Shown here: positions 23,417-34,576 of the stretch, piece after piece
Position numbering within the stretch: the stretch's first letter is position 1
How the letters are laid out: the number at the start of each line of letters is the position of its first letter
From: Hofstenia miamia
Taxonomy: Eukaryota; Xenacoelomorpha; Acoela
Length of the DNA: 64,000 nt
Assembly (NCBI GenBank): GCA_004352715.1
Contig: SCFE01000100.1
Coordinates: 1,190,711-1,254,710 of the forward strand
Direction: 5' to 3'
The notes under the pieces: model-generated
The model's input: the letters and a program-made list of their open reading frames with translations, nothing else
What the model was told of the DNA's origin: nothing
The model's database searches: none
Translations under genes and position numbers: made by a program

Positions 23417-24342
23417 ATGAATAACGTCTATCTACTCTTTCACATATTGATCTCTGGGTATAATGCAATATATATATTTGAAGGTAAGTGAGTTAATAAA
23501 TACTTTCAAGAATTTATAAAATTCTTCACTTTTTGTAGAAAATTCAAAAACCCAATAGATCTTGCATCAATTAAAAAAGTGTAATATAATAATATATACA
23601 TCAAGAATGAATTTACCAAAAACAATAGCATGCTACTTATTAATTATTAGACCACAGTTTCATAAATTTCATTTAATTTTCCAACTAGCAATATACACTT
23701 CTTATAATACATGTGTATTGTTGCTTAATCTTCCACACATATTTAGATTTTATACACAACAAATTCTACAAATTTTTGCTAATAGGAAAAGTAGGTGTTG
23801 AAAAACAATGTATAACTCTTCGAAATTTATACTGAAACCTAACATGTAGCTAATTGTGCATTGTACCCAGATGCATGTGTTTCATTAATATTCAAGCAGA
23901 AACGAAACTATGCCTAACAACTAAGAAAGGTATGGATTATTATGGTACGAAAACCGAAGTTTCCGCACAGTTTTGTACTTATACATATGGATGCTCTGAA
24001 TGGTTGCCTCTAAAGCAGAAAAATGACTTCATAACAGAATTTATTCCCGGCGAAACATCTTGCTTTTTATTTCCATTATTGAATGTCAATCCTCTTGAAT
24101 ATGTAACCTTAAGAAAGGGTCTAGGTGACGATTGGTTTCTAGACAATATCAAGTCAATTCAATCATGTAGTCCTTACTTAGCCACTGCCTGCAAACTCTA
24201 CATTGGAAAAGACAAAAATGTTCTGTTTACTAACTCTAACAATCAGCACGTTTTCTATTTTAAAGCAGTGGCGAAAATTCATCAGCAAGACATGCAAATT
24301 TCGAAAAATCCCATATCTCTCCTAATGGGTGTATTTAGCTAA
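23417..24342 (+). CDS. Secreted PLAT/LH2-like domain protein, two exons
   Basis: Predicted exon 1 is 23417-23483 (ATG to a donor AAG|GTAAGTG) and exon 2 is 23897-24342 (acceptor TTCAAG|CA, stop TAA). The intron is 413 bp. The junction keeps the frame (G + CA = Ala), giving about 148 residues. Exon 1 encodes MNNVYLLFHILISGYNA, a good signal peptide. Exon 2 begins ETKLCLTTKKGMDYYGTKTE and includes FITEFIPGETSCFLF and LEYVTLRKGLGDDWFLDNI. These match the PLAT/LH2 beta-sandwich pattern (GTxxxV, FxxGxxxxF, LxxVxLxxxG...DWFLDxV), a fold used in lipases, lipoxygenases and polycystins for membrane or protein binding. Six or more cysteines suggest disulphides and extracellular function. No catalytic domain is attached. 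The exact role is unknown. It is the only intact, non-repetitive gene candidate here. Confidence 0.68.
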
Positions 24343-24491
24343 ATTGGAAAAATTCCAGTCTTTATCTTTCAAATATATTTACTATTTGTATTCTTTTAAT
24401 TTTCTTACATATTTGCCATAAAAAATTATTTAAATCTTATTGTTATGTTACTGTAAGCTTGAAGTTTATGCAAGGGAATGTGTTTAATACT

Positions 24492-24497
24492 AATAAA
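24492..24497 (+). promoter_or_regulatory. Candidate polyadenylation signal AATAAA
   Basis: AATAAA 150 bases after the stop of the PLAT-like gene. It is a reasonable 3' end signal but unproven in AT-rich sequence. Confidence 0.35.
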
Positions 24498-24559
24498 TTG
24501 AAATAGAGACTCAAAAGCTGAACAGCTTAGCTATCCCAAAATATTAGCAACTTAGAAGC

Positions 24560-24608
24560 ACGATTTAGGCAGTTAGCAACAATAACAATACGATTTAGGC
24601 AGTTAGCA
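24560..24608. repeat. 19-bp repeat, two copies, 30-bp spacing
   Basis: ACGATTTAGGCAGTTAGCA occurs at 24560-24578 and again at 24590-24608. Confidence 0.9.
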
Positions 24609-26612
24609 TACAATTACTAAAACAAATTAAGAAATTGAAGTATACAAAATCTATTCAAAATACATATTTTTTGGCTAGCTGTCTCACGCAATAGATCAAT
24701 ATTCTAAAAACAAAAACAGTAAATTTCTAATTAATGCAATCAAAAATGAATACTAAAAATATTATAGATCTTTTGATTGCTTACCTGAGTCAGTTTTTAA
24801 TTAGCTTCAGATGTATCACAATCAAATGCACAGGCATCATCCGCATGTTCGAAAAAATTGTTCTTGATATAATATCTCACATCATTAAACAGATATTGAA
24901 TAATAGGAGGCCTAGAATAGTTTCCTGTAGATGGGTGTTACATGAGCTTTTTAGGATATCAGGGAGAATTTTAGATCTAATGCATTCATTAAGAAAAAAA
25001 TTGAGTTAGTTACTAATAATTAAACGATTCTTTTAAAACCCTTGCAGAAATTTGTGCTGGGTCAACTGATTTGTTTGATTTGAGTGTTGGTATTCCATTG
25101 ATCATTTGATTGTCAAAGTCAATGTGTTCTTATCAGGTTGATAAAACTTTGGTTGAAAATATTACAATTTCAGTGTGGTAACTTTGTAAATTTCTATCAT
25201 GATCATTCATTGCAACTAAAGAGATTAAAAAAATATATGGGCCAGCATCGAAAATTCAACAATTGCCAAGCTGTTTGGATGAGATCGGATAGTAATCGAC
25301 CTTTTCATTATTGTGACCATTCCCGCAAATAATCCAGAGATATACATGACAGAAAATTACAGTCCAAATTTGGTAAATACATTTAAATTTTTGCTACTTC
25401 AGTACATTGTAAACTCATTTTTACGATCCATGCCAAAAAATTTATTAAATTTTCCGTTTATTATACCAAAGTTGGGAAAGTTAGAAACTTTTCTTTAAAT
25501 CTCTGAAATTGAAGCTCCTAAATTGAGTTTTATTAGAGTATATGATACAAATTATTTCAAAATGTAAAAATTCACAAAATTTAATTACATTTCCTCAAAG
25601 ATATGTTGTACTTTTTATCAATCGAGTTGGTCATTATAAAGCAAGGCAATTGTAGACTATGGGCAAGCACTTTTTTTCACGTTTGGAAAATTTCTTTAGA
25701 AATTATCCAAACAATTTGACTTGTTTGCTAACTAAGCCAAGAATTCAAAAAACAAGACTTTGCCAATTATTTTGTTTTGAAGAATAACTAAGACAGTGTT
25801 ACAATATACACATATAATATCGCAGTGCCTATGGGCTCGCTGTAGTTAGCATCATTAACCGAAATTCCAATAGTACTAAGCGATATTTCCGTCCTGAAAT
25901 TTGTTCAAATGATTTTCGTTCAATACTTTTCTAATTGTATATTAAGTTATATTTCTATTTCTTTTTTGCAAACCTTTCTTAATCTTCATAATTGGGTGAA
26001 AGCAGATCTTGTGAAGTCCTGTGATTGAAACAATAATGCCGAAAATTATTATTCACAATTTGTGATAAATGTAAATTTTCTGAGACAGATCTGGTTTTAT
26101 AATAATAGTCACAAAGACTTAATTTCTTAAAGCTTTGAGCAAAAGATGAGTGCGCATCATTGTTCAATATAGCCTGAATCAGTTTAACTGTGACATATTC
26201 ACCTGCGATCTTTTAATGTCGGTAAGTTTAAGTCTTTTCTTTTAATGGAAGCCCTTTCCGTTCGTTGTTTAATGTTACAAGTATGCCTAACTGCGTGTCT
26301 TTAAACTCTTTCCAACTGTGCAACATGTTTTTCATATCCATGCTGAAAAACTTTTCAACATTTATCTAGATCAAACTCAAATTACTAATAACTATATGCT
26401 CAGGAATATCACAACGAATGCACTTATATATTATATATTGTTTAAATCTTTATTAAAATATTTTTAACTCTTGTACAAACATATGAATATGCACTAGTAA
26501 GTAAAAATTAAGTTGCAAATTAAGCTAAAGTTATGAAAATAGAATATAATATAATAAAATTATAAAAAATAAAATTACAAATACAATACATATATACTAT
26601 ATATATATATAT

Positions 26613-27338
26613 NNNNNNNNNNNNNNNNNNNNNNNNNNNNNNNNNNNNNNNNNNNNNNNNNNNNNNNNNNNNNNNNNNNNNNNNNNNNNNNNNNNNNNNN
26701 NNNNNNNNNNNNNNNNNNNNNNNNNNNNNNNNNNNNNNNNNNNNNNNNNNNNNNNNNNNNNNNNNNNNNNNNNNNNNNNNNNNNNNNNNNNNNNNNNNNN
26801 NNNNNNNNNNNNNNNNNNNNNNNNNNNNNNNNNNNNNNNNNNNNNNNNNNNNNNNNNNNNNNNNNNNNNNNNNNNNNNNNNNNNNNNNNNNNNNNNNNNN
26901 NNNNNNNNNNNNNNNNNNNNNNNNNNNNNNNNNNNNNNNNNNNNNNNNNNNNNNNNNNNNNNNNNNNNNNNNNNNNNNNNNNNNNNNNNNNNNNNNNNNN
27001 NNNNNNNNNNNNNNNNNNNNNNNNNNNNNNNNNNNNNNNNNNNNNNNNNNNNNNNNNNNNNNNNNNNNNNNNNNNNNNNNNNNNNNNNNNNNNNNNNNNN
27101 NNNNNNNNNNNNNNNNNNNNNNNNNNNNNNNNNNNNNNNNNNNNNNNNNNNNNNNNNNNNNNNNNNNNNNNNNNNNNNNNNNNNNNNNNNNNNNNNNNNN
27201 NNNNNNNNNNNNNNNNNNNNNNNNNNNNNNNNNNNNNNNNNNNNNNNNNNNNNNNNNNNNNNNNNNNNNNNNNNNNNNNNNNNNNNNNNNNNNNNNNNNN
27301 NNNNNNNNNNNNNNNNNNNNNNNNNNNNNNNNNNNNNN
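26613..27338. other. Assembly gap (726 N)
   Basis: Preceded by a TA microsatellite. It hides the C-terminal end of the minus-strand mariner remnant. Confidence 0.95.
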
Positions 27339-27848
27339 CATGTGAAGAGTATGCTGTCCAATTGATATTTGGCCTCTTTCTACATATTTTCGATAATTTT
27401 AAAGTCTGTAGATTTGACAAGCCAGTCAACAAGGATAGCAACCCCAATATTGTGGAAGAAGTTTTTCACTTCTTTTGAGAATTGACATGGAGCACTATCC
27501 TGCTGATATATTGAATCACTTGTAAGGAGTGGCAAAAGTTCCTTTTTTCTAGACTCCGAACATATTAAGAGCTTAGAAGAGTACCAGTGATATGACCAAT
27601 CTTGCAAAGCCACACTTCCATTTTGCACTCCATACCATTACAGACTTGCCACCATAATTCATGGTCCCCGACTAAGTTGAGACAAGAATCTGAACTTCTG
27701 CCCAGTTGGTCTCTTTATCAACATTCCTTTCGGTGAGTATAGCTCAAATCTTGACTCATCTAAAACTATAACATTAGACCAATCTTCAGATGAATTGTCT
27801 CATTAAATTGGCCCACCTCACCTGGTGTAATGTTTGCTTTAAGGTTAA
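27339..27848 (-). mobile_element. Tc1/mariner transposase remnant, truncated by the outer element
   Basis: Minus-strand blocks: VIVLDESRFELYSPKG (about 27775-27725), holding the first catalytic Asp, then IYQQDSAPCQFSKEVKNFF (about 27515-27460), with the second catalytic Asp, then VDWLVKSTDFKIIENM (about 27425-27380), the decayed W..SPDLNPIENMW block. The N-terminal part should lie to the right but is replaced at 27849 by a retrotransposon LTR, so the outer gypsy element probably inserted into this transposon. At least two stops. Confidence 0.83.
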
Positions 27849-28365
27849 TGTAGTAAATTTGCATCATTTTTGTAAAATAGCATTTAGTGTCCATTTAATA
27901 ATAAGATTTGACCCTAGTTATTTTACAATTAATGATTAATATCTTTCTGTAATTTGATTGCTCACTTGTAAGAGGAATCCAATTTATGTGCGTAATTTTA
28001 ATTGCAGACATCACTGTATCTTTTGCTAATTTGTTCTGTTATTACACATCACTTTCTAAAAAGTCAGTTATATTTGTAAATATGCAGAAGTTGTTAATTC
28101 TGTTAGTTTAAGTTTTGCTACCCTAGCTTCTAGTTCCTTTTGCTTGAGCCATTATAAATTTCACCAACCGTTATTTAACTAACTTATTATTTTAGCATTT
28201 TTCGGATAATAACTTTTTCCTAAATTTCCCAATTATTATCTGTATTATCTTTATTTATATTATGTTATTGATCAGTATGATCAATGCTTAGGGTATCACT
28301 TCGGGTGACATGTAAAATAACCATATGCTTTAAATGCTCGGATGGTTAAGCTCCTTAGTCTGGAT

Positions 28366-29785
28366 GATAGTGTGACGAAGCCATGCAGTAACCTCCATAA
28401 TGATCTCCTAGTGGGCATCTGCCCAAAGCGGATCTCCACATCCAGTTTCACCGTTCCATCCAATGCTTGAGTACCACTTCTCAGCTCAATCAAGATAGCT
28501 TATGTGTGCCCTACATTAGCTCGGTGCTTACTAAAGACATGACACAACTCGACTTAGACTCTATTGTGTGAAAGTGTTATATCTATTTGCAACCTGAACT
28601 GTTACTAGTTGTTCATTAAATGTTACATGTAGCCATTACCAAAATATATTGGCTTATTTAAATATAATTTGTTCGAACAACTTCCTAACCTACATTTNNN
28701 NNNNNNNNNNNNNNNNNNNNNNNNNNNNNNNNNNNNNNNNNNNNNNNNNNNNNNNNNNNNNNNNNNNNNNNNNNNNNNNNNNNNNNNNNNNNNNNNNNNN
28801 NNNNNNNNNNNNNNNNNNNNNNNNNNNNNNNNNNNNNNNNNNNNNNNNNNNNNNNNNNNNNNNNNNNNNNNNNNNNNNNNNNNNNNNNNNNNNNNNNNNN
28901 NNNNNNNNNNNNNNNNNNNNNNNNNNNNNNNNNNNNNNNNNNNNNNNNNNNNNNNNNNNNNNNNNNNNNNNNNNNNNNNNNNNNNNNNNNNNNNNNNNNN
29001 NNNNNNNNNNNNNNNNNNNNNNNNNNNNNNNNNNNNNNNNNNNNNNNNNNNNNNNNNNNNNNNNNNNNNNNNNNNNNNNNNNNNNNNNNNNNNNNNNNNN
29101 NNNNNNNNNNNNNNNNNNNNNNNNNNNNNNNNNNNNNNNNNNNNNNNNNNNNNNNNNNNNNNNNNNNNNNNNNNNNNNNNNNNNNNNNNNNNNNNNNNNN
29201 NNNNNNNNNNNNNNNNNNNNNNNNNNNNNNNNNNNNNNNNNNNNNNNNNNNNNNNNNNNNNNNNNNNNNNNNNNNNNNNNNNNNNNNNNNNNNNNNNNNN
29301 NNNNNNNNNNNNNNNNNNNNNNNNNNNNNNNNNNNNNNNNNNNNNNNNNNNNNNNNNNNNNNNNNNNNNNNNNNNNNNNNNNNNNNNNNNNNNNNNNNNN
29401 NNNNNNNNNNNNNNNNNNNNNNNNNNNNNNNNNNNNNNNNNNNNNNNNNNNNNNNNNNNNNNNNNNNNNNNNNNNNNNNNNNNNNNNNNNNNNNNNNNNN
29501 NNNNNNNNNNNNNNNNNNNNNNNNNNNNNNNNNNNNNNNNNNNNNNNNNNNNNNNNNNNNNNNNNNNNNNNNNNNNNNNNNNGTCATTTAGTCAAAAGTA
29601 TTTTTATCGACAGACACAAATATCTCTTTTTTGACACATGTTGTTTTCTTAGTTGCATTTTACAAATTAATCTGAAATAATAGCAATTGATTTAATTACA
29701 TTAATTTTAATCAACTTCTTTTCGATCTTAGTCTCTTCTTGCGACGTTTGCAGCTTATTTCTGATTATTTTTGGATGATGCTACA
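28366..29785 (-). repeat. Solo LTR of family 1 inside the outer 5' LTR
   Basis: Reverse-complement match to 52705-53841: GTGACGAAGCCATGCAGTAA at the left, the GGGCATCTGCCCAAAG..GGATCTCCACATCC stretch at 28412-28445, and the right edge GGATGATGCTACA at 29785, the reverse of the family 1 start TGTAGCATC. The centre is an N gap. The left edge is diverged and may be truncated. A 65-codon frame at 28296-28493 is only LTR sequence. Confidence 0.82.
28698..29582. other. Assembly gap (885 N)
   Basis: Lies inside the solo family 1 LTR. Only about 400 bp of LTR are expected here by comparison with 52705-53841, so the gap length is probably nominal. Confidence 0.95.
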
Positions 29786-30111
29786 GTAGAATTAGGTATA
29801 AGGATGAGTACAGTTAGGAAGTGCGGTTAGCATGTAGCTATAATTGTTGTATTTTCTCCAATCTAAAATGAGCTGAGAATTAGGTATTGGAAATGGTTTA
29901 TCTTTTCGGCCAGAGGCCATGATTCTGTAAGAAGTTTGGAATTAACTTGTTCTCTGAATACTTGTTAACCTATGGAATGAACATGCTCTTGTTTTCTCAA
30001 AAGATAGACGTACATAATTAACTAGCAGTTTCATCAGTTGTTTATTATTTCTAAAGATGGAATGCTTGCTGAGTGGTGCACATGCTTCTATCACAAGTCA
30101 AGCATTCTATT

Positions 30112-30127
30112 TGGTGACCTGACTTTG
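30112..30127 (+). promoter_or_regulatory. Primer-binding site, outer element
   Basis: TGGTGACCTGACTTTG directly follows the LTR end. Compare TGGTGACTGTGACAG (44231) and TGGTGACCATGACAGG (56507 to 56492, minus). Its complement would be a tRNA 3' end ...GGTCACCA; tRNA-Arg is one candidate, unproven. Confidence 0.6.
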
Positions 30128-30192
30128 AACATGTTACCAATGGATTTACCTCTTTGCTTTTTATTAATTAAAGTAACACATTCTCAAAGAAT

Positions 30193-31740
30193 ATGAAGAC
30201 GAGTCAATGTATTCTTACTGTTTCTATTAAATCCTTACAAAAATCAGTACAGAAATCAAAAACCTTAGCCACAGCACTGCAGCCAACCACTGACTCAGGA
30301 TCAACCAATTTTTTTTTACTAAATACCAGCCAAAGATTTATACCATCCGCTATTTTGGTTTTAATTGTCTTACCACAGCCCATTTGATATCATAATGGAA
30401 TCTCGTATTACCTGTTCAAAAACTCATAAAGCCCTCTCTGTTGAAAATCTTCAACAAATTCCCCATGATCAACTTTTACAAATGGTTGTAAGTTTACAAA
30501 ACAACCTAATCGATTCTCAAAATCAAAAAGAAAATCTTGAAAACAATCGCTCAAAGCCTTACGCGCTGAACAAAATTGAGTTGACAGATTAAGCAATCTT
30601 CAAGAACAATTCAAGGAATTTAAAAAACAAATGATTTCTCTCAATTAACAACAATCAACAAGAACAACTTCAGTTTTCCAAGAAAACCAATCGCCCCCCC
30701 CATTGATTTAACTCCTCACATTGATTCACTATGCAATAAAATGTTTGCAAAATTTGCAGAAATAAAAAAATGGATGTCAGATGATTTAAAAATTTTTTTC
30801 CTTCACGCAAAATATAATAAAATTCCCAATGAAGTACTTCAACCTCACAATGAAGATTTCTCCATTGCCTTAATTTTCAATGGATTCAATACCAAACAAT
30901 ATCATTAAACCCCCGAAATTTAATCAAAAAATTGACGCATCTTCTCCCACTTTCAATGAAGATTGTATACAAATTGAATTATACATGACATAAATGAAAA
31001 TTGTTCAAGCAACTACTGCTTCACAATTAGCTTTTTATTTGCAAGGCATTGTTAATACGTATTATCTCAGTTTAGACGATGCTACAAAAATGACTATCCA
31101 ACACTTATCAGTAAATTGAAATATCATTTCAATTCTAAATCCATTAAGAAACAATATCAATTGCTATTGTTTGAACAACAATACAAATGAAATGACGACA
31201 TTGCTGAACACATAATGCAAGTTCAATGGTTACTACGATTATGAAGTGAAGACAAGAAATACAAATCTCAAGACTTGTATACTTTCATTATGCGTGGCTT
31301 ACCTACAATTACAAAATGGTGATTAGAAACTAAATGCGACATTGATGATGATATTGAAACTATCATTAATAAAGCCATTAATGTACAAATAGCTTTAGAA
31401 AATAACTTGAAAATAAACAAGACGCAATATTGATGATGCCTTAAACAATTATTCCAATACAATCTCTATAAATGTGAAAAAAGAAACCATATCTGATTCA
31501 AATGGAAAAAAATCAAAGAATTCAAAAATCCTCAAAGTTAATAACAATGAACTAATATGTTGTTTCCACTGTGGACGCAAAGGAAATGTGTGTTCCCAAT
31601 GTACACTCAAAATCAATATTATCAAAGATAATGAAGGTTTTTATACCAACACAGACGATGATGACGAAAGTATTAATATTGATACCCATTCTTTATATGA
31701 GTAAGATCACTGACTCCAAACTGAGCAGGAGAGATAGTAA
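30193..31740 (+). pseudogene. Outer element gag, broken
   Basis: The N-terminal part (30365-30592) has an amphipathic Q/N-rich stretch (LVVSLQNNLIDSQNQ-like) likely to form a coiled coil, as in the inner element. The middle (30960-31400) reads as capsid in short pieces. At 31558-31605 CCFHCGRKGNVCSQC is a CCHC-type zinc-knuckle remnant (C-x2-C-G-x3-G-x-x-x-x-C), followed by an acidic tail DNEGFYTNTDDDDESINID that is also recognisable in element A. Multiple stops. Confidence 0.72.
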
Positions 31741-31754
31741 TCTCAACAAATTTG

Positions 31755-32000
31755 ACAGATAAGAAATCTATTCCAGTAACTATTATTATTGAAGCAATTA
31801 TTGATATAGGAGCTGTACATTCTGTCATAGCGGATACCTGCGCAAATTCTATTGGTATAACTCATAAGGATCTGACAAAAGTAAACTACAGATTAATTTC
31901 TGCAAGTGGCGATTATTCAAATACTTAAGGATACATTAAAAATGTTAAAATTTTGATTAAATGTAAAATCTTTTACAAGATTTAATTGTAATTTATAACA
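31755..32000 (+). pseudogene. Outer element protease, broken
   Basis: VTIIIEAIIDIGAVHSVIAD (about 31780-31840) is the retropepsin active-site region with DIGA in place of the usual D[TS]GA, followed by ANSIGITHKDL and SGDYSNT-stop-GYIKNVKILIKC. Order after the zinc knuckle and before RT is as in Ty3/gypsy pol. Confidence 0.72.
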
Positions 32001-32018
32001 ACTTGTTCACTAAATACA

Positions 32019-32960
32019 ATGAAGCCTTCAATTACGGTACTATTAGTTGGTCAAGCAGTAGGTGAATTTCATAACATCAAAGCAACTTCTAGCAAACCAA
32101 TTAGACAGCAAGTTCATTGTGTTCCAGAGCACCACAAAGAAAAATATCTAATGACAATTACGGAATTATTTAATAATGGTATTATACGTAAAAGCAATAG
32201 TCCTTACACATCAACTATAGTTTTTTTTACACAAGGAAATAAAACAAGACTATGTATTGATTTCCGAAAACTCAATGACATTACCATTAAAGACGCTTAT
32301 CTCTTATCATATATAGATGATAATTTTTACAGTGCCAGTAAATTTAAAATATTCTCAAGACTTGATTTATACAAAGCCTACTGGCAGGTCTTTATGCATC
32401 CCAATGATATCAAAAAAACAGCTTTATTCGAATGGTTGCACATGGCGTTCAGTTTGTCAAATGCACCTGCCATGTTTCAACTTTACATTACAAAAGTTCT
32501 CATGAATGGAAATAATAAATTAGACAACAATATTGCCGCTTACATTAATTATATTTTAATATCTTCAACTAAATTTGAAGAACATTTAGAAAAACTGAAA
32601 CAAGTCTTAAAAATTTGAATAAAAGCGGATTAAAAATTAATGGCAACAAATGTAATTTCACTAAACATTCCACAGTATTTCTTGGCAGAAAAATTGAAAA
32701 CAAAAAGATCAATTTAAAGATGACATGACTTCATTAATTAAAGCAATTCAATGCCCAAAAAATCGTAAAGATGTTCAAAGAATACTTGGATTTTTTAATT
32801 ACTATCAGAGCTTTATTCCTGATATAGCTAAAAAGACCATTAATATGTCAAATTTATTAAAATCTAAAAATGAGTATCAATGACAATGTAAACATCAACA
32901 AGAATTCGATTTACTTAAAAAAGAATTCAAGAAATTACCATCCTTAAATTATCCTGATTA
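32019..32960 (+). pseudogene. Outer element reverse transcriptase, broken
   Basis: The longest continuous RT frame of this element is 32019-32618 (199 codons). It runs from IRQQVHCVPEHHKEKYL through ITELFNNGIIRKSNSPYTST, then RLCIDFRKLNDITIKDAY, FSRLDLYKAYWQVFM (first catalytic Asp), FEWLHMAFSLSNAPAMFQ and AAYINYILI. The catalytic YIDD is YINY, so the polymerase site is lost. About 17 residues (the TQYGL-type block) are deleted before FEWLHM. Downstream, GNKCNFTKHSTVFLGRKIE (about 32645-32700) and a decayed connection region follow. Confidence 0.85.
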
Positions 32961-33500
32961 TTCTAAAGAATTTATTCTTGATTGTGACGCTAGTACCATA
33001 GCTATTGGAGCTTGTCTTAGTCAAAATATTGATAGTAAAGAATTAACTATTCAGTTTTTCAGCAGAAAATTAAAAAAATTCATAATTAAATTACAAAAGC
33101 ACTAAGTTAGAAATGCTCCCATTAATTGAAGCATTAAAGAAATTTCGATATTTTCTTATTGGTGAGAAAAACTTTACTGTAAGCACAGATAACAGTGGTT
33201 TATCGTGGTTAAAGAAATTCTCAGGTGATAAATCAAATATTGTTGTACATTGGATAGAACAATTAAATGATTTCAATTTCACTATTCACCATTGAAAAGG
33301 AACTTTACATGCTAATGTCGATTTACTTACAGCTTTACCACAATATCAGAGATTTACAAAAACTTCCAGGTGAAAAAATTCAATTCTCCTTTATTCCAAA
33401 AAATGAATACGAAAATTTACCTGATATTAATGTTGATAGACAAGGAAAACCTACTTTAAGTATTAGTATTAAAGAAGAAATTTCAGAAGAATAAATTGCA
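32960..33500 (+). pseudogene. Outer element RNase H, broken
   Basis: FILDCDASTIAIGACLSQ (32968-33021) holds the first catalytic Asp, then KLEMLPLIEALKKFRYFLIG (33104-33160) the Glu, and FTVSTDNSGLSWLKKFSGDK (33173-33230) the next Asp. FTIHH-stop-KGTLHANVDLLTALPQYQ matches FTIEHRKGTLHNNADF of the inner copy. Position 33146-33148 keeps an Arg codon CGA where the other two copies have TGA stops. Confidence 0.8.
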
Positions 33501-33539
33501 GAAAAACAATTAATTGATCCAATTTTAAAACAAATCATC

Positions 33540-34500
33540 AAAAAGTTACTATGCCTGATACGATTTTAGATCCTATAGCTTCGCGCTTTTATAACAAATA
33601 CAATTGGCAGATTACAACTCAAGGTTTATTGTTTGCTAAATCTAGAAATAATCAGATTGCTATTCCCAATTACTATAAACATGATTTAATGTGTAAAATT
33701 CATGAAAACAGTCATTTAGGCATACTGCAAACAGAAAAAAATGTAAATGCACATATTAACTAATTTGCAAAAAGTGGTTTATGATATCATCAATAAATAT
33801 AAAATTTGTTTATTAACCAATAAAGAACCTTTTCCAGAACAACATACAGAACTTCAAAAAATTATTGCTAAAAACCTAACAAAATCTTTCACATTGACAT
33901 TGAACAATTATCAAAAGAGAATGAAAATTTTCAATGTGTTGTAGTCATGGTTGACAATTTCACTAAATATTGTAAAATTATACCTACCGACTTAATTACA
34001 GCTAAGAAAATGGCTGATATAATTGTTCATGAATGGATATTAACCATTGGCCCTATGTCACAAATAATTCCCAATCAAGGTGTTCAGTTCGAAAGTTCTT
34101 TGTTCTCTGAAGTCTCAGTTAGAAATATTACATGAGCACACAACAGTGCATCACCCACAATCAAACAGTATGGCTGAAAGAACTAATCATACTCTATTAA
34201 ATTAATTAGAGCATTAACATCACATATATGAGGTAAACATTGGCATAAAATCATTAAAAAAGTAGAATTTTACTACAATTCTTCTGTTCATACCACTACT
34301 GGAATTTCACCATTCGAAGCTATGTTTGTTCATGAAGCTGTTGCTCAACTATCAATTTTATTTAAAAATTATTCTACAAATTCGACTGATAAATATGTTT
34401 CTGATCTCATTGACATTTTAACATCTACATATGAAACAATGATTCATAACACAAAAAAGAGTGCAATTTGTCAAAAACGAAACTTTAACAAATCTTAAAT
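33540..34500 (+). pseudogene. Outer element integrase, broken
   Basis: Zinc region: NQIAIPNYYKHDLMCKIHEN then SHLG (HxxxH-like), with the CxxC pair mutated (about 33800). Core: VVVMVDNFTKYCKIIP, WILTIGPMSQIIPNQGVQFE (the second catalytic Asp is Asn), then FYYNSSVHTTTGISPFEAMF and AICQKRNFNKS. The C-terminal GPY/F block is deleted: the sequence passes directly from FNKS-stop to the start of ORF3 at about 34500. Confidence 0.82.
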
Positions 34501-34576
34501 GCACTATAAAAGATATTGAAAATGTTAAATTAGACAACTTTAATGAATTAAAGTGTATTTATAATGGTGTAAATAA
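34498..34576 (+). pseudogene. Start of outer ORF3 / end of pol, cut by insertion
   Basis: The block DIENVKLDNFNELKCIYNGV stops at 34576 and continues at 58488 with NFYLIFKVY and, one frame over, ESFDELVQYNV. Together it parallels DIEDMKIDENTKFKICLING, YNIYDLDSL and KEFNNEYT of the inner element (49000-49130). Confidence 0.78.
34573..34576. other. Target-site duplication ATAA, left
   Basis: ATAA precedes the middle element's LTR here and ATAA follows its other LTR at 58488-58491. Confidence 0.7.

Larger units (their letters stand above)
24343..26612. other. Non-coding, no gene supported
   Basis: Several 60-90-codon plus-strand frames occur (24734, 25138, 25313) but none shows a motif, signal peptide or splice pattern that I trust. 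The stretch ends in a TA run at the N gap. Confidence 0.55.
27849..30111 (+). repeat. 5' LTR (family 3) of the outer element, interrupted
   Basis: Starts at TGTAG and ends just before the primer-binding site at 30112. It is itself interrupted by a family 1 LTR in the opposite orientation (about 28366-29785) and a gap, so the family 3 LTR is roughly 840 bp. The terminal bases are ATTCTATT where the family 2 LTR has ATTCTACA. Confidence 0.75.

Noticed and set aside
24734-25498. Plus-strand frames of 61-91 codons downstream of the PLAT-like gene
   Set aside because: No motif, no homologous block elsewhere in the window and no convincing splice sites.
28296-28493. 65-codon minus-strand frame (TRRSLWRLLHG...) as a small gene
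   Set aside because: It lies in a solo LTR that recurs at 39750-39960, 53500-53690 and 63560-63760, where the frame is not kept.
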